Positions 9,168-18,544 of a DNA stretch of 64,000 bases are shown in pieces (position 1 is the first letter of the stretch; the number at the start of each line of letters is the position of its first letter). The DNA is from an uncultured Methanomethylovorans sp. (GTDB taxonomy: Archaea; Halobacteriota; Methanosarcinia; Methanosarcinales; Methanosarcinaceae): the NCBI RefSeq assembly GCF_963678545.1, contig NZ_OY782870.1, positions 310,001 to 374,000 on the forward strand. The letters run 5' to 3'. Both the position numbers and the translations under genes were made by a program. The notes under the pieces were generated by a model. The model saw nothing but the letters and a program-made list of their open reading frames with translations, ran no database searches and was not told the DNA's origin.

Positions 9168-9959
9168 ATGAGCGAGATTGGTAAATCCGTACGGATGGAA
9201 AGGATATTCAACCGTAACACGGGGAAGACTATAATCATACCCATGGACCATGGAGTAGGTGCAGGACCGATCAAAGGCATAATAGACCTCCCAACCACTG
9301 TGAACAAAGTTGCAGAAGGTGGCGCTAATGCAGTGCTTGGACATATGGGATTGCCCAGATATGGTCATAGAGGATACGGAAGGGACATAGGACTTATAAT
9401 TCACCTTTCTGCCTCCACATCCCTGGGACCTGACCCAAACCACAAGGTATTGGTAACTACTGTCGAAGAAGCAATCAAAATCGGAGCTGATGCAGTATCA
9501 GTACACACAAACGTAGGCGCCGATGATGAAGCCCAGATGTTAAAGGACCTAGGGTTCGTTGCAAGAGTATGTGACGATTGGGGAATGCCACTCATTGCCA
9601 TGATGTACCCCAGGGGACCAAAGGTTACGTCTGAACATGATGTAAAATTCGTCAAGCATGCCGCACGTATTGGAGCTGAACTGGGAGCAGATATTGTTAA
9701 GACAAATTATACCGGAACTATAGAAACCTTTAGAGAAGTAGTAGAAGGGTGCCCAGTGCCTGTAGTTATAGCTGGTGGGCCACAAATGGATACAGAGACA
9801 CAATTGCTTCAAATGGTATATGACTCATTGCAGGCAGGAGGCAGCGGTGTTGCCATTGGAAGAAATGTTTTCCAGTCAGAGGACCCCGTAAAACTTGTAT
9901 CCAATATTTCCAAAATTGTTCATGATGGAATGACAATAGAGGAAGTACTTGGAGAATAA
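9168..9959 (+). CDS. aroA': 2-amino-3,7-dideoxy-D-threo-hept-6-ulosonate (ADH) synthase
   Basis: Class I (DhnA-type) aldolase that starts the archaeal alternative shikimate pathway by joining a deoxyhexosulose phosphate and aspartate semialdehyde to ADH, the precursor of dehydroquinate. Family features: [13 protein letters not shown] near residue 25, [20 protein letters not shown], the Schiff-base Lys in [11 protein letters not shown] near residue 185, and VVIAGGPQ followed by VAIGRNVFQ. Full length at 263 residues. Fits with aroD-aroE at the start of the window. A plain fructose-bisphosphate aldolase is the alternative, but the close likeness to methanogen AroA' proteins favours ADH synthase. 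Confidence 0.9.
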   Translation: MSEIGKSVRMERIFNRNTGKTIIIPMDHGVGAGPIKGIIDLPTTVNKVAEGGANAVLGHMGLPRYGHRGYGRDIGLIIHLSASTSLGPDPNHKVLVTTVEEAIKIGADAVSVHTNVGADDEAQMLKDLGFVARVCDDWGMPLIAMMYPRGPKVTSEHDVKFVKHAARIGAELGADIVKTNYTGTIETFREVVEGCPVPVVIAGGPQMDTETQLLQMVYDSLQAGGSGVAIGRNVFQSEDPVKLVSNISKIVHDGMTIEEVLGE

Positions 9960-10393
9960 AAACCATTTCACTTTTACTTTTTTACAATATGCAGACCAGT
10001 TAGTGTAAGCCCTATTCTCCAGTGGAAGTGGAGGGGTTTTCAGCCCACATGCACAGTATAGAAATTTAGTTGAAATATACGAATTAAAACACATGTGTAG
10101 AGGAAAAATAGTTTTTAGAAAGAGGAGTAAGACAAGGCCATTGATTTTTAAAAGACTCATTGAAATGATTGTTGGTGGTGGTACGATATGAAAATGCTTC
10201 TCTCGGCCTTGCCTAATTCCTTGTATATGTGAACACGAATATAAGTGTTATGTATGATTTTTTCTTTTCTATGGCCATAACTTGACATTAATAGGTGGCA
10301 ATAAGAACCTCGACAATGTTAAATCCAATGGGAATATCGATGTCCTATCATAGAATAACATTCATATAATAAAAATCATTTTTGAGGACCATT
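9960..10393. other. Gene-free interval between ADH synthase and glyS
   Basis: 434 nt. It begins with a T-rich stretch (9970-9985) that may terminate the upstream transcript. No credible coding frame was found; the short minus-strand frame here lacks a ribosome binding site and family character. AT-rich TATA-like sequences near 10220-10245 could serve glyS. A GGTGGTGGTACG run at 10170-10180 looks like a ribosome binding site but leads only to a 14-codon frame. Nothing else identified. Confidence 0.4.
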
Positions 10394-12148
10394 ATGGATA
10401 GATATGAGCAAGTTATAGAATTAGCTAAACGCCGTGGATTCTTGTGGAACTCCTTTGAACTGTACGGAGGAACAGCCGGATTCTATGATTACGGACCTTT
10501 GGGAAGCACTCTTAAACGCAGAATTGAACAGATCTGGCGTGAGATATATGTTATACAGGAAGGGTTTATGGAGATCGAGTGCCCGACTGTAGGAATAGAG
10601 GAAGTGTTTGTAGCATCAGGGCACGTAGGAGGATTCTCAGATCCTCTTTGTGAATGTAAGCAGTGTGGTGAAGCATTCAGAGCAGACCATCTCATAAAGC
10701 ACATAACAGAAGATGCAGATAGCCTCAGTGATGAAGAGTTGGATAATATCATCGCAAAAAATAGCGTTAAATGCCCTGAATGTGGAGGAGACCTGGGAAA
10801 GACCTACGAATTCAATCTGATGTTTAAGACACAGATTGGGCCTGGAACTGGAAGAAAAGGGTATATGAGACCTGAAACTGCTCAAGGAATGTTTGTAGAT
10901 TTCCTCAGACTTGCAAGGTATTACCGCGATAAACTCCCCTTCGGTGCAACCCAGATAGGAAAATCATACCGTAATGAGATATCACCAAGGCAAGGAGTGA
11001 TAAGACTTCGAGAGTTCACTCAGGCAGAAGCTGAGATCTTCATTGATCCGAAAGACAAGAGCCATCCCAACATCCGGAGATTTGAAAATACAGCAATTAA
11101 CCTTTATTCTGATGCAGCACAAGACATAGGAAAATCGGAAATAATGACAGTAAGAGAAGCTGTGGACAACGGCATCATTGCACATGAGTTCCTTGCATAT
11201 CAAGTGGCATTAGTGAATCACTTCCTTCAGCGTGTTGGTATCGCCCCCGACAAGTTAAGATTCAGACAGCATAGGAAAGATGAAATGGCCCATTATGCCA
11301 TTGACTGTTGGGATGCTGAGATCCTTACCGATAGATTCGGCTGGGTGGAAGTTGTAGGCATCGCTGACAGGACGGATTACGACCTTTCAGCACATGCTAA
11401 CATGAGCAAAACAGAACTTTCTATTTTTATAGAGTACGAACAACCAAAAATGGTGGAAAAGTTCGTGGTCAAACCCAATATGGGGAAAATGGGGCCGATG
11501 TTCAAAGGCAAAGCAAAGGTAGTTGCTGAAGCACTTAAAGCCCTTACAGCCGAAGAACTCGAAAAGGAAGAGATAAAAGTCTTGACAGCCGGAGAAGAAT
11601 TTACCGTACCCAGAGAGATGGTGGAGTTCGCGCAAGAGACTATCAAGATCAGCGGAGAGACCATAGTTCCACATGTAATAGAACCTTCATTTGGTATAGA
11701 CAGGATCATGTACTCAGTTATGGAACACGCCTACGATGAAGAAATGGTCCCTGCAAAAGAGTCTGAAGAGGAAGCTGAAGATGAGGCAAGGATAGTATTG
11801 AGGTTCAAGAAAGAGGTCTCGCCTGTAAAAGTGGCAGTATTGCCGTTACTGACCAGACAGGAACTCATAGAACCTTCAAAGGAAATAGCCATAAAACTAA
11901 AGGATAAAGGGCTTCTTGTAGCTTATGATGACTCCGGGGCTATTGGTCGACGCTACAGGCGTAATGATGAGATAGGCACACCATATTGCATCACTGTTGA
12001 CTACGATACATTGCAAGACAATACAGTAACCATAAGAGACAGAGATAGTATGCAACAGGTGAGAGCGCCTATAGATACGATAGATAATGTGCTCTATGAG
12101 CTTGTATATACAGATAGAAAGTTTGAAACTGCAGGAAAGCGCATTTAA
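10394..12148 (+). CDS. glyS: Glycyl-tRNA synthetase (dimeric class II)
   Basis: Charges tRNA-Gly. Archaeal/eukaryotic alpha2 type of 584 residues: N-terminal FLWNSFELYGGTAGFYDYGPLG, two CX2C pairs (CECKQCGEAF near residue 95 and CPECGG near residue 130), RPETAQGMF, GKSYRNEISPRQG (motif 2), the catalytic-core segment around EPSFGIDRIMYS (motif 3), and the anticodon-binding domain ending in GRRYRRNDEIGTPYC. ATG 10394 has GAGG 6 nt upstream. The frame can be read from TTG 10382, but spacing favours the ATG. Confidence 0.97.
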   Translation: MDRYEQVIELAKRRGFLWNSFELYGGTAGFYDYGPLGSTLKRRIEQIWREIYVIQEGFMEIECPTVGIEEVFVASGHVGGFSDPLCECKQCGEAFRADHLIKHITEDADSLSDEELDNIIAKNSVKCPECGGDLGKTYEFNLMFKTQIGPGTGRKGYMRPETAQGMFVDFLRLARYYRDKLPFGATQIGKSYRNEISPRQGVIRLREFTQAEAEIFIDPKDKSHPNIRRFENTAINLYSDAAQDIGKSEIMTVREAVDNGIIAHEFLAYQVALVNHFLQRVGIAPDKLRFRQHRKDEMAHYAIDCWDAEILTDRFGWVEVVGIADRTDYDLSAHANMSKTELSIFIEYEQPKMVEKFVVKPNMGKMGPMFKGKAKVVAEALKALTAEELEKEEIKVLTAGEEFTVPREMVEFAQETIKISGETIVPHVIEPSFGIDRIMYSVMEHAYDEEMVPAKESEEEAEDEARIVLRFKKEVSPVKVAVLPLLTRQELIEPSKEIAIKLKDKGLLVAYDDSGAIGRRYRRNDEIGTPYCITVDYDTLQDNTVTIRDRDSMQQVRAPIDTIDNVLYELVYTDRKFETAGKRI

Positions 12149-12221
12149 TACTTTCACTGCGCTTGCAGATATTTAAAAATATATGGGTTGTATATGTTAC
12201 ACTCGACAAACAGACTGTAAC

Positions 12222-14477
12222 ATGACAACCTACATCAAACACCCCCTTATATTATCTGATACCGTTGAGCAGAGGCTATATCAGCTTGACCTTGCAGGCC
12301 GAGCCCTTTCCTCCCCTACATTAATAGTGCTGCCCACTGGCCTTGGAAAAACCATAGTGTCTTTGCTTGTCATTGCAGCTAGGATAGAAAAATTTGGAGG
12401 TAGAGCCCTTGTACTATCTCCTACAAAACCCCTTGTAGAGCAGCATGCAGCTTTTTTCAAGAAAGTAATGAAGATACCGGAAGAGCAGGTCATCACTTTT
12501 ACTGGAAGTGTAGCTCCTGAGAAAAGAGCAGAGCTTTGGAAAACTGGCAAACTTATCGTATCCACACCACAGGTTATCGAAAACGATGTACTTACAAAAC
12601 GGATTAACCTTGACGATGTTTGCCACATAACGTTCGATGAAGCCCACAGAGCAGTGGGCAACTATGCTTATACATACATAGCAGAAAAATATTTTGAAAA
12701 TGCTATCAATCCCCATTGTCTGGGAATAACCGCAAGTCCAGGAAGTACTGATGAGAAAATAAGCGAGGTGTGTGAAGCACTGCATATACGCTCTGTTGCT
12801 GTGAAAACAGAATCTGACAGCGATGTGCGACCATATATCCATAAAAAAGAGGTAGAATGGATAAAGATGGAACTCCCAAAAGACATGGTTGAAATAAAAG
12901 GCCTACTTGAAAAAGTAATGGAAGAAAGATTCACAAAACTCACCGAGCTTGGATTTCCCATACAGAATCATAAATTCGTTACAAAGAGAGACCTTCTTGG
13001 AATGCAGAAAAAGCTCCAGGAAGAACTGAGAGGTCTACCCGACCCTTCAGTATATGGAGCAATATCAGTTGTCGCCGAGATAATGAAAGTCAGCCATGCG
13101 GTGGAGATTATAGAGACACAGGGAATAGAATCCCTACGTAAGTATATGGAAAGGTTGGAACACGAAGCATATTCCAAGAGTGGTAGCAAAGCTTCAAAAA
13201 GACTGGCTGAAGATCTATACATGCGACAGGCCATTCACCGTATAAAGGATACAGATAGCGAACATCCAAAACTTGACCTAGTGAAAAACATTACGTACAA
13301 ACAGATAGTAGACAAACCAGAATCAAGAGTAATAGTTTTCACAAACTATAGAGATACGGCGGACATGGTTACGGCTGCTTTGGGAACTATGGAAGATATT
13401 CTCCCCGTGAGGTTTGTAGGGCAAAGCTCGAAATACAAAGATAAAGGTCTTACTCAGAAACAGCAGGTACAAATTATTGAGGATTTTAAAAAAGGCGCAT
13501 ACAACGTACTAGTAGCAACTTCTGTAGCGGAGGAGGGCTTGGACATTCCCTCAACTGACCTTGTGGTCTTTTATGAACCTATTCCTTCCGAGATAAGGAG
13601 CATACAGCGCAAGGGCAGAACAGCAAGAAAACATGCAGGCAGAGTTATAGTACTAGTGACTAAAGGTACAAGGGACGAGAGTTATTACTGGAGTAGCCTT
13701 TCCAAGGAACGCCGGATGCAGAACAATATGAAAGAGTTGCAGGACCTTATGCCTGCAAATAATTCCACTTTAGAACAATATGCTCCACCACAAACCGAAA
13801 AGGATCAGAAGCAATTATCTGAGTTTGATAATAAAAGTATAAAAGTTGTAATAGATCACCGAGAAGTTCGCAGCAAAGTTGCCAGAGAGCTTGAAAAACT
13901 TGGAGTGGACATAGATGTCAAGACCCTTGAAGTTGGCGACTATGTGATCAGCGAAAGGATCGCAATCGAAAGAAAGAGTACAGAGGATCTTGTGAATTCC
14001 CTTTTGAACAACACTTTGTTCGAGCAGATATCAAATATCTCACGTTCCTACGAAAAACCTGTGCTATTAATAGAAGGAGAGGGCTTGTTCTCAGCACGTC
14101 AGATCAGTCCTAAATCGATACATGGAACTCTATCCTCCATAGGAATAGACTTTGGAGTATCCATATTCTACACACGCGATGCAGAAGATAGTGCTATGTT
14201 CATTCAGACACTTGCAAAGAGAGAACAATCCGATGGGCAAAGGGAGATAAAGCTTCATGGAAAAAAAGCCTCCCACATGTTATCAGAACAACAGGAATAC
14301 ATAGTCTCTGCCATAAACGAGATTGGACCTAAAGCAGCAAAAAGTTTGCTTCAGCATTTCGGAAGTGTAGAGAACGTGATGAAGGCAGAATATGAGGAAT
14401 TAAGAAAGGTCCGGAACATTGGACCAAAGACAGCTGCCAGAATAAGGGAAGTTGTATCAGCTGAGTATAAAGGATGA
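12222..14477 (+). CDS. hef: Hef: [12 protein letters not shown] helicase-nuclease (XPF/FANCM family)
   Basis: Acts on stalled forks and branched DNA. N-terminal SF2 helicase: Walker A PTGLGKT (~residue 38), DEAH, SATSVAEEGLDIP-type motif V, and QRKGRTAR motif VI. C-terminal XPF nuclease: GDYVISERIAIERKS containing the ERK active site, then two helix-hairpin-helix elements (IGPKAAKSLLQHFG and IGPKTAARIREV). 751 residues, full length. ATG 12222 is chosen because residues before it look random. There is no clear ribosome binding site; a TATA-like ATTTAAAAATAT about 40 nt upstream implies a very short leader. Confidence 0.96.
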   Translation: MTTYIKHPLILSDTVEQRLYQLDLAGRALSSPTLIVLPTGLGKTIVSLLVIAARIEKFGGRALVLSPTKPLVEQHAAFFKKVMKIPEEQVITFTGSVAPEKRAELWKTGKLIVSTPQVIENDVLTKRINLDDVCHITFDEAHRAVGNYAYTYIAEKYFENAINPHCLGITASPGSTDEKISEVCEALHIRSVAVKTESDSDVRPYIHKKEVEWIKMELPKDMVEIKGLLEKVMEERFTKLTELGFPIQNHKFVTKRDLLGMQKKLQEELRGLPDPSVYGAISVVAEIMKVSHAVEIIETQGIESLRKYMERLEHEAYSKSGSKASKRLAEDLYMRQAIHRIKDTDSEHPKLDLVKNITYKQIVDKPESRVIVFTNYRDTADMVTAALGTMEDILPVRFVGQSSKYKDKGLTQKQQVQIIEDFKKGAYNVLVATSVAEEGLDIPSTDLVVFYEPIPSEIRSIQRKGRTARKHAGRVIVLVTKGTRDESYYWSSLSKERRMQNNMKELQDLMPANNSTLEQYAPPQTEKDQKQLSEFDNKSIKVVIDHREVRSKVARELEKLGVDIDVKTLEVGDYVISERIAIERKSTEDLVNSLLNNTLFEQISNISRSYEKPVLLIEGEGLFSARQISPKSIHGTLSSIGIDFGVSIFYTRDAEDSAMFIQTLAKREQSDGQREIKLHGKKASHMLSEQQEYIVSAINEIGPKAAKSLLQHFGSVENVMKAEYEELRKVRNIGPKTAARIREVVSAEYKG

Positions 14478-14507
14478 GTTAAGAATTAGATCATCCTTTT
14501 ATCGAAA

Positions 14508-14975
14508 CTACTTTCTCAACCGATCCATGATATCCAAGCTTTTTTCAATAAGCTCTAGGAATTCCTTGATCTTACGTGGATCCTGTTCCTGATGCATAGA
14601 CTGTGCAAGCATAATGGTTTTTTTCTCCAGAATCGCTTCCAGATCCGGTAAAGAACTGGTAGAAATTCCCTTAGATTGAACTGGAGCTTCTGAATTAATA
14701 AAAGTGGTTTTATTACCTTCAGCAGTCTGGTCAATTGGAGATGGTTTAGACTCTGTAACGGGAGAGACCGTGGAAGAAAGATCAGTTGTCTCCACTGGTT
14801 TTTTCTGAGCCTGAACTGGAGGCTTCTGCCCCGTATCACATAACGGACAAATGATATTGCCTTTATACCTAAACAATGGAGCTCCGCATTCTGCACAGTG
14901 CTGTGCCAGCATTGTACCGCCGATCTCAAGCATTCGTGAGATCTTAGATATTGATTCGTCGTCCTTTTGACTCAT
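14508..14975 (-). CDS. Sjogren's syndrome/scleroderma autoantigen 1 (p27)-like zinc-ribbon protein
   Basis: 155 residues. An N-terminal zinc ribbon (CAECGAPLF ... ICPLC, residues ~27-45) follows a short helix (ISRMLEIGGTMLAQH). Then comes a low-complexity Pro/Gln/Thr linker and a C-terminal helix with heptad-like residues (LPDLEAILEKKTIML). This matches the archaeal family related to human autoantigen p27; the archaeal function is unknown. ATG 14975 has GAGG 5 nt upstream; the longer frame from 15008 lacks support. Convergent with hef. Minus-strand TATA-like GGTATATCTC lies near 15012-15022. Confidence 0.8.
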   Translation of the reverse strand: MSQKDDESISKISRMLEIGGTMLAQHCAECGAPLFRYKGNIICPLCDTGQKPPVQAQKKPVETTDLSSTVSPVTESKPSPIDQTAEGNKTTFINSEAPVQSKGISTSSLPDLEAILEKKTIMLAQSMHQEQDPRKIKEFLELIEKSLDIMDRLRK

Positions 14976-15104
14976 GTGTTCCTCTATTGCATTATTGAGA
15001 TATATCATTGAGATATACCAATGAAAGTCTTTTTATACCATATAATGGTTTAGTTGTAACTTGATTATCTTATTTTAGTGATAAGTCATCTGAAGGTGAT
15101 TTGT

Positions 15105-15374
15105 ATGGCAAGTGATTTTAAAGACGTTATAAACCAGTGTATACAGATATTAGAGCAGATCGCAAACGACAGTTCTGTTCCAAGGAATATAAGGCGTTCT
15201 GCAAGTGATGTGCTGACCACACTGAAAAAAGAAGACGAACCCCTGTTTATGAGGACAACAGCAAGCATTTCTATTTTAGAAGATATCAGCAATGACCCAA
15301 ACATTCCATTACACACCCGCACCTTAATATGGAATGTTGCAAGCCAGCTTGAAACAATTCCTGTAGACGATTAA
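15105..15374 (+). CDS. UPF0147 family protein
   Basis: 89 residues, all-helical, strongly conserved in archaea: [11 protein letters not shown] near residue 25 and [20 protein letters not shown] near residue 63 form two related helix-turn units. The function is not established. ATG 15105 has AAGGTGAT at ideal spacing. Divergent from the p27-like gene; a TTTTTATACC box at about 15030-15040 is the likely promoter. Confidence 0.85.
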   Translation: MASDFKDVINQCIQILEQIANDSSVPRNIRRSASDVLTTLKKEDEPLFMRTTASISILEDISNDPNIPLHTRTLIWNVASQLETIPVDD

Positions 15375-15426
15375 TGGTTCCTGCTAAGGAACATGGATGT
15401 TACCCTGTAAGGAGTACATCCCTTAA
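15374..15426 (+). terminator. Two consecutive hairpins after the UPF0147 gene
   Basis: GTTCCT/AGGAAC with a 4-base loop directly after the stop codon, then a longer GGATGT...ACATCC hairpin with an inner TAC/GTA pair. No U-run follows, so this may be a processing or stability structure or an attenuator rather than a classical terminator. Seen by eye; folding not computed. Confidence 0.4.
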
Positions 15427-15552
15427 ACCCATTTCTGAATTTGTATTATAGGCTTCAGATAATTGTGGCCTTTAAAAAAGACATACTAAGATATTACCCC
15501 GTTAGTTCCAATTGTGGTAAATATATAATAACACCAGAGACAAGAAGGAAAC

Positions 15553-16185
15553 ATGATAAAGAGTATCATTGAACAGATCAGAGAAGAACTGCAAGAAAAA
15601 GACAGAGCCAGAGAGCAAGGAATAATATTATCTAGAGAAATTGTGCGTAATTGCAGAGTGGCAATGCAGCACGTCCATAAGATGGAACTTGAAAAAGCAC
15701 GTTCAATGATCCAAACTGCAAAAGAGAATATGGAAAAAATGAGTTCTGTACTTGAAACTCAACCCGACCTATATTATTCAGGTTTCGTGGAACATGCCCA
15801 GCAAGAATTTACAGAATGCAGCGTAATATATTCCCTTATTTCAGAAAAAAGCATTCCCAAACCCAGTGAATTAAAAGTCGAGCCTGTAGCATACCTCAAT
15901 GGACTTGGAGATGCTGGCGGAGAAATAAAAAGGCACATACTTGATCTGATACGTCAGGGGAGGGTAGAGGAAGGAGAGAGATATCTTAGCACAATGGAAG
16001 AGTTATACATGGGTTTGATGGTGTTTGACTATCCAGATGCCATGACACATGGACTTAGGGCAAAGACAGATAGACTGCGCCTGCTTCTGGAGATATCACG
16101 AGGGGAACTTACAGCAGCAGTAAGACAACAAAAGCTAGAAATGGCTATGAAAGCACTAGAAACTGAATTCTTATCCCGTAAATAA
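15553..16185 (+). CDS. Translin-family RNA/DNA-binding protein
   Basis: 210 residues, all alpha-helical, matching the archaeal translin family (COG2178). The conserved core GLGDAGGEIKRHILDLIRQG lies near residue 120, and the C-terminal FDYPDAMTHGLRAKTDRLRLLLEISRGELT segment is characteristic. Eukaryotic relatives bind single-stranded nucleic acid and, with Trax, form a small-RNA nuclease (C3PO); the archaeal role is not settled. ATG 15553 is preceded by AGAAGGAAAC. 50 nt upstream of sepS on the same strand, possibly co-transcribed. Confidence 0.82.
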   Translation: MIKSIIEQIREELQEKDRAREQGIILSREIVRNCRVAMQHVHKMELEKARSMIQTAKENMEKMSSVLETQPDLYYSGFVEHAQQEFTECSVIYSLISEKSIPKPSELKVEPVAYLNGLGDAGGEIKRHILDLIRQGRVEEGERYLSTMEELYMGLMVFDYPDAMTHGLRAKTDRLRLLLEISRGELTAAVRQQKLEMAMKALETEFLSRK

Positions 16186-16235
16186 AGAAATAAATAATAT
16201 CATACCGAATTAATCATCATCCAGAGGACATCACT

Positions 16236-17855
16236 ATGAAATTCAATCCTGAAGATATCAAAGCAGCAGTCAAAGAAGACTTTGATGCCGCATGGAATAA
16301 TGGCAGGCAATATATCAAAAGATCACCTGTTAACAAGGGATACCCGTACATGGAACTGAACTACGGGAAGGTGCATCCGGTCTATGAAACTATATCACGC
16401 CTGCGTGAAGCATACCTGAGAATGGGTTTCCATGAGATGATGAATCCGTTGATAGTAGATGAAAGAGAAGTGCACAAACAATTTGGACATGAGGCACTTG
16501 CAGTGCTTGACAGGTGTTTCTATTTAGGAGGACTCCCAAGACCCAATGTAGGAATATCCGATGAACGGATTATCACAATAAAAGAAATGCTGGGCGACAT
16601 TGGCGAAGAAGGCATCGAAAAGATTAGGAAGATACTTCACGCGTATAAGAAGGGAGACATAGAGGGAGATGACCTTGTACCTGAAATGGCAATGGAACTG
16701 GGTGTATCTGACTCAATTATAGTAGAGATGATAGATCAGGTGTTCCCAGAATTCAAGGAATTAGCACCATTATGTGGGCGTAAGACATTACGTAGCCATA
16801 TGACATCAGGCTGGTTCATAAGTCTTTCAGGCATACTGGAGCGGGGCGAACCTCCTTTTAACTTTTTCTCTATAGACCGCTGTTTTAGAAGAGAACAGGC
16901 TGAAGACGCTGCGCGTCTTATGACATATTATTCAGCCTCATGTGTCATCATGGACAAGGAAGTCACAGTAGATCATGGAAAAGCAGTTGCACAGGGTCTG
17001 TTGGCACAATTCGGCTTTGAAAAGTTCAGGTTCAGACCCGATGATAAAAGAAGCAAATATTATGTTCCTGACACGCAAATAGAGGTTTTTGCATATCATC
17101 CCAAGCTTGTGGGTTCAAAGACAAAGTATTCAGATGGATGGGTTGAAATAGCAACCTTTGGAATATATTCCCCCACCGCTCTTGCAGAATACGAAATACC
17201 ATACCCCGTAATGAACCTGGGACTGGGAGTGGAAAGGCTTGCTATGATCCTGTACGGTGCAATGGATATGCGTTCTTTGACATATCCGCAGATACCACAG
17301 TACTCACCATGGATCATAAATGACAACGAACTTGCAAAGATGGCCCATATAGAAAAGATACCTGTTACCGTTGAAGGAGAACATATACTTGCTGCCATTG
17401 TTAAACAGTGCGAGTTACATGGTCCCGAACCCAGCCCATGTGAATTCACTGCATGGGAAGGTACTATCTACGACAGGAAAGTGAAAGTTTCAGTTGTAGA
17501 ACCGGAGGAGAATACTAAACTTTGTGGTCCAGCAGCTTTCAATGAAGTTCTGGCGTTTAAAGGAGATATCCTAGGACTACCAAACAACAAGAAGTGGGAA
17601 GAAGCTTTTGAGAACGATTCTGCAAAGACAGGTATAAGATTTATAGATGCCTTTGCCTCCCAGGCTGCGTGGGAGATAGAAGAAGCTGCAAAGAATGGCG
17701 GGAATTTGGTTGAAACAAGAGTGAGGATAGTAAAAGTGCCATCCGAGATCAATGTAAGGATAAAGCCCCTCGCTCAACGTTATATAACCAGCAACAATAA
17801 GAAGATAGATATTCGTGGGCCAGTTTTCACAACCGTGAGGGCAGAGATCGAATGA
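16236..17855 (+). CDS. sepS: O-phosphoseryl-tRNA(Cys) synthetase SepRS
   Basis: Class II synthetase that charges tRNA-Cys with O-phosphoserine; SepCysS then converts it to Cys-tRNA. It is a hallmark of methanogens and Archaeoglobus. 539 residues, exactly the family length, with FFSIDRCFRREQAED (motif 2), MTSGWFISLS, and motif 3 NLGLGVERLAMILYG. ATG 16236 has AGAGGA 7-8 nt upstream. tRNA-Cys(GCA), its substrate, is encoded in the rRNA operon at 28030-28101. Phosphoserine supply may relate to serB at 21256, which removes it. Confidence 0.97.
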   Translation: MKFNPEDIKAAVKEDFDAAWNNGRQYIKRSPVNKGYPYMELNYGKVHPVYETISRLREAYLRMGFHEMMNPLIVDEREVHKQFGHEALAVLDRCFYLGGLPRPNVGISDERIITIKEMLGDIGEEGIEKIRKILHAYKKGDIEGDDLVPEMAMELGVSDSIIVEMIDQVFPEFKELAPLCGRKTLRSHMTSGWFISLSGILERGEPPFNFFSIDRCFRREQAEDAARLMTYYSASCVIMDKEVTVDHGKAVAQGLLAQFGFEKFRFRPDDKRSKYYVPDTQIEVFAYHPKLVGSKTKYSDGWVEIATFGIYSPTALAEYEIPYPVMNLGLGVERLAMILYGAMDMRSLTYPQIPQYSPWIINDNELAKMAHIEKIPVTVEGEHILAAIVKQCELHGPEPSPCEFTAWEGTIYDRKVKVSVVEPEENTKLCGPAAFNEVLAFKGDILGLPNNKKWEEAFENDSAKTGIRFIDAFASQAAWEIEEAAKNGGNLVETRVRIVKVPSEINVRIKPLAQRYITSNNKKIDIRGPVFTTVRAEIE

Positions 17856-17867
17856 TCCTGCCTGTAG

Positions 17868-18146
17868 CAGCTCGATTCGGAAGAAAAAAAGATAGAAGAA
17901 CTAAGAGAGATACAACTGGAAATAGATTCCCTTGTATCTCTTAATGACAGTTTTGAACCATTGAAAAACATTGCAGGCGCTGACTGCTCGTGTATCCGGA
18001 ACAAGGTTATTCCAGTTAGGGTAGTGCAGGATGCGCATACCTTCCAGATTTTTGAGCAAAAACATATAGCTCAACCAGTAAAAATGGCTGCAAATACTGT
18101 TGTAAAAATAGAGATGCGGCTTGAGAAAAAAACCCATATGCCTTAA
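17868..18146 (+). pseudogene. nfi: Endonuclease V remnant (N-terminal third only)
   Basis: A 92-codon frame with no start codon (in-frame stops at 17853 and 17865 precede it) encodes an unmistakable endonuclease V N terminus: a helix with KIEELREIQLEI, then FEPLKNIAGADCS, where the Asp of the GVD motif survives, then VVQDAHTFQIFEQKHIAQPVKM. In intact enzymes this is followed by a PYIPGFLSFRE motif and about 130 further residues. Here the frame diverges and stops at 18146. The gene therefore lacks a start, part of the fold and most of the catalytic residues, and is interpreted as a decayed copy left between sepS and the convergent DUF473 gene. A functional small protein is unlikely. Confidence 0.8.
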
Positions 18147-18150
18147 CTGA

Positions 18151-18540
18151 TCACCTTGCATCAAAGAAGGGCATTTCCTCAGCATCTACTTTTGCAGCTT
18201 TACAAATCTGGTTAGATGTAACGCGAAGAACTCTTGCTATAAACCTGGGTTCAAGCTGTATGCGCAAAAGAGTCATTTCACGTTCCTCGTAATAGATATC
18301 ATTGCTTTGAATCATCCTATGAGTGATCACCTGGTGCTTGAGCACTTTTGCTATAATACCCATAGAACCTCCGCGCAAATCATCAGAGCTTAGATGAGTA
18401 ATAAATATAAACTCACCAACATTGGACTTGTAAGCGGCAAAGAAATTGGGAGGACTGCGTACTTCAATAGTAAGAGCATGGTGATTTCGTAACTCTGAGA
18501 TTACACGCTCTGACATGCCTGTTAGTGCAACGTACTCCAT
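18151..18540 (-). CDS. DUF473 family protein
   Basis: 129 residues from ATG 18540, with pattern MEYVALTGMSERVI ... EVRSPPNFFA ... DLRGGSMGIIAKVL, as in the archaeal DUF473 family. Predicted beta-rich; function unknown. It begins 4 nt after the PAC2-family gene stop, so the two are co-transcribed. The longer frame reaching 18612 lies inside the PAC2 coding sequence and is not used. Its 3' end abuts the endonuclease V remnant. Confidence 0.8.
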   Translation of the reverse strand: MEYVALTGMSERVISELRNHHALTIEVRSPPNFFAAYKSNVGEFIFITHLSSDDLRGGSMGIIAKVLKHQVITHRMIQSNDIYYEEREMTLLRIQLEPRFIARVLRVTSNQICKAAKVDAEEMPFFDAR

Positions 18541-18544
18541 ACAA

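Noticed and set aside
9876..10160. 94-codon minus-strand frame after ADH synthase
   Set aside because: No ribosome binding site, overlaps a real gene end and a T-rich terminator-like tract, Phe/Leu-rich low-information translation.
10160..10240. Possible structured RNA upstream of glyS
   Set aside because: Only scattered short complementarities; T-box riboswitches are not known in archaea and no motif matches.
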